Origin: CAYMLQ01 sp964390795
GTDB taxonomy: Bacteria > Verrucomicrobiota > Kiritimatiellia > RFP12 > UBA1067
Assembly (NCBI GenBank): GCA_964390795.1
Contig: CAYMLQ010000014.1
Coordinates: 1-40,011 of the forward strand
Length of the DNA stretch: 40,011 bases
Direction: 5' to 3'
Shown piece by piece: positions 17,971 to 24,682 of this stretch (position 1 is its first letter; each line of letters starts with the position of its first letter). The notes below the pieces were generated by a model. It worked only from the letters and a program-made list of their open reading frames with translations, did no database searches and was not told the origin of the DNA. Position numbers and translations under genes: made by a program.

Positions 17971-18069
17971 GTGGGTCTCATCTGCTTAGCAATCCGCTTG
18001 GACGTAATCGTTTGGTGGCCGGGGGTGTTCGAGGAGTGAGCGTTGCTGGCGAACCTGTGTCGCAAGCTC

Positions 18070-18093
18070 GGGAGCGGGGACACTCCTGTCCCC
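18070..18093. repeat. REP-like palindromic repeat, copy in forward orientation
   Basis: It reads GGGAGC then GGGGACACTCCTGTCCCC. It is the exact reverse complement of the copy at 18173-18196 and of the coding copy at 13576-13599. The inner part forms a 7-bp stem with a 4-base loop. Confidence 0.8.
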
Positions 18094-18172
18094 GAAACGT
18101 CGGCCAAGCGTCGTTCCGCAGGCGCTCCTCTCGTCGTATCCTGCGGCTCGGTGTTGTACAACCGTTCACAAC

Positions 18173-18196
18173 GGGGACAGGAGTGTCCCCGCTCCC
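18173..18196. repeat. REP-like palindromic repeat, inverted copy
   Basis: It reads GGGGACAGGAGTGTCCCC then GCTCCC, identical to 13576-13599 and inverted relative to 18070-18093. The perfect identity across 24 bases suggests recent spread or functional constraint. Confidence 0.8.
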
Positions 18197-18254
18197 AGCG
18201 CTACGCACACACTACGCGCGTTCCTCGATCGCCCGGCCACCAACCGATTACCGC

Positions 18255-18283
18255 TTGAACTTTGCCCGCAAGCGACTTATCAT
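18255..18283 (+). promoter_or_regulatory. Promoter of the AbiEii module, nearly leaderless
   Basis: TTGAAC (18255-18260), a 17-bp spacer and TATCAT (18278-18283, five of six matches) are well placed. Transcription would start near 18290, right at the ATG at 18292, so a transcript using that start would have almost no 5' leader. Confidence 0.55.
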
Positions 18284-18291
18284 AAGAAGTT

Positions 18292-18570
18292 ATGGAAATA
18301 CCGCCAACCCGTTGCGATCTGAAACTCGCCGAGACCGGACGGAAGAAAAAAAGGGGGGGGGGCAGTCGGCACCTGTCCTCCGAGGATGCGCGAAATATGG
18401 TTCGCGTGCGAGAAGCGCGCCGAGCCTTCGGAAGATTCTACGCCCAATGCTTCTGGTATCTGCGTCAGGATTTCGAACTGACACTCGTGGACATCCCTGA
18501 GATCGTGCGAGGTTTGCGTCAACACGGAGGCCGGCAGGGGTTCCTGCTCGCCGCGAAGTTATGCCGCTAA
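18292..18570 (+). CDS. Small protein preceding AbiEii nucleotidyltransferase, putative antitoxin partner
   Basis: A 92-residue frame that overlaps the AbiEii-type gene by 10 bp, the spacing expected of a coupled toxin-antitoxin-like pair. I do not recognise its family. The well-formed part is the C-terminal two thirds (SSEDARNMVRVREARRAFGRF through LRQHGGRQGFLLAAKLCR), charged and probably helical. The first third crosses a homopolymer of seven A and ten G (18346-18362), coding KKKRGGG, and looks unnatural. A second start at ATG 18397, with GAGGA ten bases upstream, would give a 57-residue protein free of the tract. An antitoxin role is inferred only from position. Confidence 0.6.
   Translation: MEIPPTRCDLKLAETGRKKKRGGGSRHLSSEDARNMVRVREARRAFGRFYAQCFWYLRQDFELTLVDIPEIVRGLRQHGGRQGFLLAAKLCR
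18346..18362 (+). repeat. Homopolymer tract A7-G10
   Basis: Seven A followed by ten G. Tracts of this length slip during replication and are typical of phase-variable genes; they are also prone to sequencing error. The tract lies in the 5' end of the small gene or, if translation starts at 18397, in its leader. Confidence 0.75.
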
Positions 18571-19364
18571 GCGTCATCCAGTCCGAGGTGCTCAAGCGGA
18601 TCGCGTTAAACCGCAGTCCGGAAAGCTATCTCGCGGGGGCAACCGTGCTGCATCGCGCGGAAGATACGCCCCGTTTTTCGCAGGATATCGACCTCTTCCA
18701 CGATGTGGAGGACAGCGTGGCCCTAAGTGCGGAGTTGGACGCTGCCACGCTTCGGGGTGCCGGTTATGGGCTCACGTGGTTGTTGCGTACACCCACTTTC
18801 CACCGGGCCGTCGTGACGGTGTCCGGACAGCCGCTGAAGATTGAATGGGCGCAGGACAGCGCCTTCCGGTTCTTCCCCGTGCAGAAAGATGAGACGTGCG
18901 GGTACCGCCTGCATGACGCCGATGCGGCAACCAACAAGATGCTTGCCTTAGCGGGCAGGAGCGAGGTTCGTGATTTCGTGGACATCCTGCATCTCCACGC
19001 AACGTATCTGAGCCTTGGCGCACTCGTCTGGGCTGCCTGCGGGAAAGACCCCGGCTTCACGCCTATGTTCCTGTTGGATCAAATCGGACGTCACGGTGCC
19101 TACACGCAGAACGACCTCGACCGCCTGAGCTTGCTGAGTCCGCTCGACATCAGGGTGCTGAAACGGAACTGGTTAGCCGCCTTGGGGGAGGCTCGGAAGT
19201 GTGTCGACACCTTGCCGGCTGACGAGATCGGATGCCTCTATCTCGCTCCGAACCAAACCCCGGTGACACCTGATCCGGCTGGAGCCCTTTTCCCGAAACT
19301 CATTCGCCATAGGGGCGCCCTCCGCGGCGCATGGCCGACCGTTTCGCCTTATCTCGCCGAGTGA
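18561..19364 (+). CDS. AbiEii/AbiGii-family nucleotidyltransferase
   Basis: A 267-residue protein of the nucleotidyltransferase AbiEii toxin family (type IV toxin-antitoxin and abortive phage infection). The signature is present: GATVLHR at 26-32, then the metal-binding pair Asp42/Asp44 in FSQDIDLF. The second family block, YRLHDADAATNKMLALAGRSEVRDFVDILHLH, contains the conserved NK, R and RDxxD residues. Such enzymes transfer nucleotides to targets such as tRNA in the cytoplasm. The start overlaps the preceding small gene by 10 bp and has no strong ribosome site, consistent with translational coupling. The usual AbiEi antitoxin is not recognisable; the small upstream gene may take that role. 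Confidence 0.85.
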   Translation: MPLSVIQSEVLKRIALNRSPESYLAGATVLHRAEDTPRFSQDIDLFHDVEDSVALSAELDAATLRGAGYGLTWLLRTPTFHRAVVTVSGQPLKIEWAQDSAFRFFPVQKDETCGYRLHDADAATNKMLALAGRSEVRDFVDILHLHATYLSLGALVWAACGKDPGFTPMFLLDQIGRHGAYTQNDLDRLSLLSPLDIRVLKRNWLAALGEARKCVDTLPADEIGCLYLAPNQTPVTPDPAGALFPKLIRHRGALRGAWPTVSPYLAE

Positions 19365-19421
19365 GCCGTGAAGGGCCGCCCGACTTTTCGCCACATGGCT
19401 TTTCATTTGTGCGTTTTCTGC

Positions 19422-19516
19422 TTGCCTTTCGAGATGGGGGTATGCCATTCTTTTTACATGTGAAAATGCTATTCATCTGTGAAAACTGTGTTTTTACGCT
19501 TGAAAATGCGTTTCAA
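19422..19516 (+). promoter_or_regulatory. Promoter/leader block with tandem short inverted repeats, copy 2
   Basis: TTGCCT (19422-19427), an 18-bp spacer and CATTCT (19446-19451) are followed by three inverted-repeat units: TGAAAATGCTATTCA (19461-19475), TGAAAACTGTGTTTTTA (from 19480) and TGAAAATGCGTTTCA (19501-19515). Shared with copy 1 (10003-10110) are the TTGC box, CATT-N-TTTTTA, TATTCAT-N-TGTGAAAA and the ~20-bp period. Here the array ends 61 bp before a well-defined ATG, so in this copy it is not coding. Confidence 0.65.
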
Positions 19517-19576
19517 AAGCCGTGTCGGCTGTTCAACAGGGTTGCGTGGGCTGTTTGAGGTCAAAAGGAGAGCGAA

Positions 19577-22500
19577 ATGCAAAGCAAGGGTCAGATAGCA
19601 GAGTGTGTTCGCCTGGGCGTTCGGCGGTTGGCGGCGCTGTGGGTGGCCGCAGCGGCTGTGTGGGCGGGAAGCGTGTCGGCGGATACCTACACCTGGAGTA
19701 CGGGCACGTCGGGTGCTGCGGTGGACGGTTCCGGAACGTGGAACACCTCGACCGCGAACTGGGTCGGCGCGGGCGATGCGCACACGGCGTGGAACAACGC
19801 TGGCGGCGACACGGCGGTCTTCGGGGCGGGCGGCACGGCAGGCACGGTGACGGCCGACGCGGGCATTACGCTTGGCGGCCTGACCTTCAACTCTGGCGTG
19901 ACGGGAACGTACACGTTGAGAGGCGGCTCGCTGGCGCTGACTGGCACGCCCTTCTTTACTGCCAACGCCAACGCCATAGTCAGTAACGCGCTGACCGGTC
20001 CCGTGGGCTTTACTAAGTCCGGTAGCGGAGCGCTGACGCTGACGTCAAACCAGAGCAGCATGACCGGCAACGTCACGGTGACGCAAGGCACGCTGATTGC
20101 AAACGCAGGCAACAATTACCCGAGCCCGACTAACAGTGCGCTCGGTTATCTGTTGTCCGCAGACCGGAGTATTGTCGTCGGAAGCGGTGCAACGCTGCAG
20201 TTTAATGCCAACGACACGATCGGCAGTGCCAGCGCCTTTCCGCTTGTGAAGCTGTCTGTCGAGAGTGGCGGAACGGTTCGGAACAACAGCACGTTCACGA
20301 CTTTCGGGCCTCTGGATCTCAGCGGGGGGACACTCCTTGCAGTTGGCGGCGTGAACACATCTTACCAGGCCTACCAACTGAAGGGCACGGTTACTTCAGG
20401 TGGCAGTTCCACTATCGGCACAACGGGCGGGGCGAACAACGGCGTCCATGTCGGCAACAACCTGTTTGCGGTCACGGGCGGCACGCTGACCGTGTCCGCG
20501 CCACTCGTTAACTTGTTTGGCGGCTCGACGGCGGGGTTCACGAAGTCGGGTAACGGCGGTTTGCTGCTGACGGCGGATAACAGCTTCAGCGGCAACGTCA
20601 CGGTCTCCAACGGCGTGCTGCAAGTCGGCAACGGGGGCTCGGCAGGCACGGTCGGAACCGGCGCGGGTTCGGTGAGTCTGGTGAACGCCGACGCCTCGCT
20701 GGTCGTCAACCGGGCGGGGACGCTGACGCAGTTGGGAGCGATCTCGGGCAACGGCTCGGTTGTGAAGCTGGGCTCCGGCGTGTTCACGCTCACCGGCGCG
20801 AACAGCTACGCGGGCGGCACGTCGGTCAGCAACGGCGTGCTGGCGGCCACGCGCACCAACGCCCTGCCGGGATTCGCCGAGGCGGGCCGGGTGACGCTCG
20901 CGGCGGGTGCGGGGCTCTCGGTGGGTGTCGGCGTTTGGTCAAACGACAACATCAACGCGCTCATCAACACGGGCGTTTTCGCGAGCAACACGATTTTCGG
21001 GTTTGACACCACAGCCGGGAATTATGTCTATGACAGTCAGTTCACCCTGCCTGCGGTCGCGGGGCTGGTCAAAACCGGCCCGAATGCGCTGACGCTGCTC
21101 AGTGGCACCCCCATTTCGATGGGCGTGACGGCGCTGGGAGGCATCCTGCAGGCCGATTTCGGGGGAGGTATTCCGGCCATGACCAACGTGACGCTGAATA
21201 GCGCCTCGCTCTCGTCTGCGAGTGGCACGATCACGGCATCGCTCGGCACGGACATGGGGCAGATCACTCTCGTTCCGAACACGGCGAGCGGGTTTAGCGC
21301 CGTCAATGTACCCCTCCTCGTTGACCTTGGGTACGGTGCCACGTTGATTTCTGGCGCCACCGTCACGTGGGGTTCCTCGGCGTTCAACCCGAGCGTGCTT
21401 GTCCTCAACGATACGGGTGCAAACACAAACGTGACGTTCGTCAACGGTCTGGCCCTCAACGGTGCGGTCCGCACGGTCAACGTCAACGCTTCCGCAGTTG
21501 ATGCGGCGGCGGAAATCAGCGGCGTGATTGCCAACGGCAGCGGTGCGGCGGGGCTCATCAAAGGCGGTTCGGGCAAGCTGGTGCTGAGCGCTGCCAATGC
21601 CTATTCGGGCGGCACGACGATCAACGCCGGGACGCTCATGCTTGCGGGCGGCAACAACCGGCTCAACACGAGTGGTGCGGTTACCCTGAACAGCGGTGCC
21701 GCGCTCGATCTGGGCGGTTACAGCCAGGCGCTGTCCGTTGCGGGTTTCGTGTTTAACGGCGGTACGCTTCAGAACGGTTCAGTCAGCTTAAGCAATGCGA
21801 GTTGGAGTCCGGGTGCGAACGCCAATATCACCTTCGGTGTTGGCGGCGGTATCGTTGGCCCGAATCGGCTGCTCCTGAACAACAGGCAGACGCTGACGCT
21901 TGTTCCAGGCGCAGGCTCGGTCTGCTTCGGCGGCGACACCGGCGGCTCCGCCAACTATATCGGAGTCGACGGCAACACGACCAATGCGATCACCGTGAAT
22001 GGCGGGTCGCTCGATTTGACGAATTCGGCAGCCGGTGCCGGTTATCTGCGCATCGCCGCGAACAGCGGGCCGCCGGTCGGCATACTGAATGTGAACAACG
22101 GCGCGGTGAACGTTGGCCACTCCATGAACATGGGCGCCCGCTGGGACAATGGCGCTGTGGCGTGCAGCGGCGTGGCGACGCTGACGCTCACGAACGGCGA
22201 AGTCAACGTGGGCACGGGAACCAGCACGGGAACCGGCGGCGGGAACCGCGGCTGGCTCTACATGGGCAACGGCGCGGCCGGGACCGTGAGCCGTTCGACA
22301 ATCAATCTGAACGGCGGCACGCTCTCGCTCATTCAGCTCGAGGCCGGTGCATATGGCGCGAATACGTTCAACTTCAACGGCGGCACGCTGAAGGCGCGGA
22401 CGAACAACATGTCCTTCATGAACGGCGCCAATCTGGCCTGTGCGGTCGGTGCGGGCAATGCGGTGATCGACACGGCGGGGTTCAAGGTGGGCATCGCCGC

Positions 22501-23845
22501 AAACCTGCTGGGCAGCGGGCTCGCGGGCGGCCTCGCGAAGCGGGGCACGGGCACGCTGGTTCTGGGCGGCAGCAACACCTACAGCGGCGTCACGTCCGTT
22601 GAGCAGGGAACCTTGACGCTTCCGGCGCTGTCTGTTTTTGCCACGAACGGCGCGACGCAACTTGCGGCGGATACGCTCAGCAGTCTCAAACTCCGGCTGG
22701 ACGCGTCTAACGCCTCGACTCTTTTCACCAACGCGAACGGCAGCGGGGCAGTCACGGTGTCCGGTCAGCCGGTCGGCTACTGGGGCGACCTGAGCGGCAA
22801 CAACAAGCCCGCCTTGCAGACGGCCACGAACCAGCGTCCGACCTATGTGACCGGCCTGGCGGCTTTCAACGGCCTGCCGGCGCTCCAGTTTGACGGCGTG
22901 GACGACGAGATTACCAGCCTGCTCAATATCAACGCGTCGAGCATTTCCAACCTGACGGTGATGATGGTATTCCGGCAGGTGACGTATAAAGTCAACGGTG
23001 GTTTGTGGGGGCATGACGACGGCGGCTGGGACCGGATCCAGCTTCTGAATTTCGGGGGCGTGGGACTCAACAACATCGCGGCGTCGGGCACTTCCGTTGG
23101 CGTGAGCGGTATGAACACGAATGGCACCCTGATTTATACCGCGGTTCTGAAAAACGGCGTAACCGGCGGTTCCCATGTCTACGTCAATGGACGGTCAGAC
23201 AGCACCAACGGCTTGCCCGCGTTTACCTCATCAGAGGGCACCGGACAGTCGTTATTCACGCTGGGGAACATCAGTCCGGGCAATGCCTATCGAGGCAACA
23301 TTCAGATCGGCGAGGCGCTGGTTTTTAACTCCGCGCTGAGCGACGCGGCCCGCCGCAACGCGGAGGCGTATCTGCAGGACAAGTGGGTTGGGCTTGCCGG
23401 CCGTGCGAGCGTCGCTTCCGGCGCGGTCTTGGATCTCAACGGCGCGACGCAGGCGCTGGTCAGTGTAAGTGGAGGGGGAACCGTCTCCAACGGGACGCTG
23501 ACCGTGACGGACCCTCTTGCACCGGCGGGCAACGGAATCGGTGTGCAGCGTGTGTCGAATGTCGCGCTGAACGGCGTCCTGCGGATCAACGTGACGTCGG
23601 ACGGTGCGTGCGACCAGTTGGTTGGCACGGGGAGCCTGTCGGTGGTCGGGCTGACCTTGCAGATCGCGGATCTGGGGCTGCTGAACCGGGAGAAGACGTA
23701 CACGGTCGCCTCCTGCACGGGCGCTCTGACGGGGCCTTTCGCTGGAACCAACCTGCCCACAAACTGGAAGGTCAGGGTTGACGAGGACACGGGGACTGCA
23801 ACCTTCTACTACGCCGTACCCGGCACGCTGATCACGGTCAAATGA
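19577..23845 (+). CDS. Giant secreted autotransporter-associated beta-strand-repeat protein with LamG domain
   Basis: A 1422-residue surface or secreted protein. The ATG at 19577 follows AAAAGGAG; the signal peptide ends near GSVSADTY. Most of the protein is Gly/Asn/Thr-rich beta-helix-forming repeats, with several autotransporter-associated units of the form GxGxLxLTGANSYAGGTSVSNGVL, FTKSGNGGLLLTADNSFSG and RGTGTLVLGGSNTYSGVTSV. A LamG/concanavalin-like domain lies near residues 1030-1280 (LKLRLDASNASTLFTNANG to YLQDKWVG), followed by a final beta-strand unit ending ...VPGTLITVK. No membrane barrel is present, so it is not a classical autotransporter. It may bind glycans or take part in cell-surface adhesion; the function is not established. 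It shares modules with the 1489-residue haem protein. Confidence 0.88.
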   Translation: MQSKGQIAECVRLGVRRLAALWVAAAAVWAGSVSADTYTWSTGTSGAAVDGSGTWNTSTANWVGAGDAHTAWNNAGGDTAVFGAGGTAGTVTADAGITLGGLTFNSGVTGTYTLRGGSLALTGTPFFTANANAIVSNALTGPVGFTKSGSGALTLTSNQSSMTGNVTVTQGTLIANAGNNYPSPTNSALGYLLSADRSIVVGSGATLQFNANDTIGSASAFPLVKLSVESGGTVRNNSTFTTFGPLDLSGGTLLAVGGVNTSYQAYQLKGTVTSGGSSTIGTTGGANNGVHVGNNLFAVTGGTLTVSAPLVNLFGGSTAGFTKSGNGGLLLTADNSFSGNVTVSNGVLQVGNGGSAGTVGTGAGSVSLVNADASLVVNRAGTLTQLGAISGNGSVVKLGSGVFTLTGANSYAGGTSVSNGVLAATRTNALPGFAEAGRVTLAAGAGLSVGVGVWSNDNINALINTGVFASNTIFGFDTTAGNYVYDSQFTLPAVAGLVKTGPNALTLLSGTPISMGVTALGGILQADFGGGIPAMTNVTLNSASLSSASGTITASLGTDMGQITLVPNTASGFSAVNVPLLVDLGYGATLISGATVTWGSSAFNPSVLVLNDTGANTNVTFVNGLALNGAVRTVNVNASAVDAAAEISGVIANGSGAAGLIKGGSGKLVLSAANAYSGGTTINAGTLMLAGGNNRLNTSGAVTLNSGAALDLGGYSQALSVAGFVFNGGTLQNGSVSLSNASWSPGANANITFGVGGGIVGPNRLLLNNRQTLTLVPGAGSVCFGGDTGGSANYIGVDGNTTNAITVNGGSLDLTNSAAGAGYLRIAANSGPPVGILNVNNGAVNVGHSMNMGARWDNGAVACSGVATLTLTNGEVNVGTGTSTGTGGGNRGWLYMGNGAAGTVSRSTINLNGGTLSLIQLEAGAYGANTFNFNGGTLKARTNNMSFMNGANLACAVGAGNAVIDTAGFKVGIAANLLGSGLAGGLAKRGTGTLVLGGSNTYSGVTSVEQGTLTLPALSVFATNGATQLAADTLSSLKLRLDASNASTLFTNANGSGAVTVSGQPVGYWGDLSGNNKPALQTATNQRPTYVTGLAAFNGLPALQFDGVDDEITSLLNINASSISNLTVMMVFRQVTYKVNGGLWGHDDGGWDRIQLLNFGGVGLNNIAASGTSVGVSGMNTNGTLIYTAVLKNGVTGGSHVYVNGRSDSTNGLPAFTSSEGTGQSLFTLGNISPGNAYRGNIQIGEALVFNSALSDAARRNAEAYLQDKWVGLAGRASVASGAVLDLNGATQALVSVSGGGTVSNGTLTVTDPLAPAGNGIGVQRVSNVALNGVLRINVTSDGACDQLVGTGSLSVVGLTLQIADLGLLNREKTYTVASCTGALTGPFAGTNLPTNWKVRVDEDTGTATFYYAVPGTLITVK
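22680..23400 (+). repeat. LamG-module DNA duplicated at 16740-17480
   Basis: This is the partner of the homologous stretch in the haem-fusion gene. Long runs are conserved, including CTCAACGG-type strand codons, GTCGGCTACTGGGGCGACC and GACGGCGTGGACGACGA-like segments. The two copies differ mostly at third codon positions, which suggests selection on the protein. Confidence 0.75.
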
Positions 23846-23860
23846 GGAGAAGGGCTCCCT

Positions 23861-23886
23861 TTCGCGTCCATTCGCGTGCTTCGCGG
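23861..23886. repeat. Short tandem repeat, TTCGCG units
   Basis: Three units TTCGCGTCCA (23861-23870), TTCGCGTGC (23871-23879) and TTCGCGG (23880-23886) lie just upstream of the IclR gene. They resemble the TTCGTGTCCATTCGTG-type intergenic repeats I recall from PVC genomes. No function is evident. Confidence 0.5.
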
Positions 23887-23899
23887 GAAGAATAAGCTC

Positions 23900-24682
23900 A
23901 TGACGAAGAAAGACGACGCGCGGTACACCGCGCCGAGCCTGGAGCGCGGCCTCGCCATTCTCGAGTATCTGGCGCGCCACCCGGACGGCAAAGGCCAGGT
24001 CGAGATCGCGCAGGCACTCAAGTGTCCGGTCTCCAGCGTGTTCCGCATCACGCTGGCGCTGGAGAAGGCCGCCTATCTGGAGCGCGATCCGGAGACCAAA
24101 GTGTTCCGGCATACGCAGAAGATGCTGATGCTGGGGCAGCAGGCGCTGTCGGAGACCGACCTGATCGGCTGTAGCCTGCCGGTGATGCGCGACCTGCGCG
24201 ACGCGTTGGAGGACACGATTCTCCTCGGCGTATTGAACGGGCCAGAGATCATCGTGCTGGAGCAGGCCTTGGGCTCTCACCTGTTCCGCTTTTCGGTCAA
24301 CGCGGGACATCGCATCCGGGCCTACTGTTCAGCGCCGGGCAAGGCCATCATCGCGTATCTTCCCGAGAAGCGGCGAGAGCGGGTGATCGAGCAGACCGAG
24401 TTCGTGCGGTTCAACGCGAACACGCTCGCCACGCCGCAGGCTTTTCGAAAAGAACTGCTGAAGGTGGCCGCGCTCGGGTATGCGGAGGACAGGGGAGAGG
24501 AGTACGCGGGCATCTACTGCGTGGGCGCGCCCGTGTTCGACCGCAGCGGATACCCGATCGCCTCGGTGTGGGTCACGGGCCCGGCCATGCGCGTGAAGCC
24601 GGAGAGGATCCCGGGGATCGGGCAGACGGTGAAGGACGGCGCGGCGCGTATCTCGTGCCGCCTGGGATGGAAAGGATCATGA
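23900..24682 (+). CDS. IclR-family transcriptional regulator
   Basis: A 260-residue regulator. The N-terminal winged helix-turn-helix is at about residues 12-75 (SLERGLAILEYLARHPDG, then VEIAQALKCPVSSVFRITLAL), and the C-terminal IclR effector domain at ~85-255 includes the typical AGHRIRAYCSAPGKAIIAYL and EEYAGIYCVGAPVFDRSGYPIASVWVTGP. IclR proteins are dimeric repressors or activators that bind small carbon metabolites. The ATG at 23900 is chosen over a GTG at 23876 because the latter adds codons from a tandem repeat; the ribosome site is weak. It overlaps the downstream sensor kinase by ATGA, so the regulator and the two-component pair are probably made together. The effector is unknown, but the context suggests a sugar or sugar acid. 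Confidence 0.92.
   Translation: MTKKDDARYTAPSLERGLAILEYLARHPDGKGQVEIAQALKCPVSSVFRITLALEKAAYLERDPETKVFRHTQKMLMLGQQALSETDLIGCSLPVMRDLRDALEDTILLGVLNGPEIIVLEQALGSHLFRFSVNAGHRIRAYCSAPGKAIIAYLPEKRRERVIEQTEFVRFNANTLATPQAFRKELLKVAALGYAEDRGEEYAGIYCVGAPVFDRSGYPIASVWVTGPAMRVKPERIPGIGQTVKDGAARISCRLGWKGS

Larger units (their letters stand above)
17971..18291. other. Intergenic region with inverted palindromic repeats and a promoter
   Basis: No gene is seen in these 321 bases. They hold two exact 24-bp copies of the GGGGACA...TGTCCCC repeat in opposite orientation (18070-18093 and 18173-18196) and, at the right end, a promoter for the following small gene. The two repeats could pair into a long hairpin or fold singly. 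No T-run follows, so simple terminator function is doubtful. Confidence 0.7.

Noticed and set aside
19461..19516. CRISPR array
   Set aside because: Three short palindromic units without spacers, matching the leader block at 10037; not a CRISPR.
20325..20340. Another copy of the GGGGACA palindromic repeat
   Set aside because: Only GGGGACACTCCT matches; the second arm is missing and the bases are ordinary codons of the surface protein.
21788..23176. Minus-strand frame opposite the 1422-residue surface protein
   Set aside because: Composition typical of a shadow; the plus strand has homologous repeat modules conserved at protein level.
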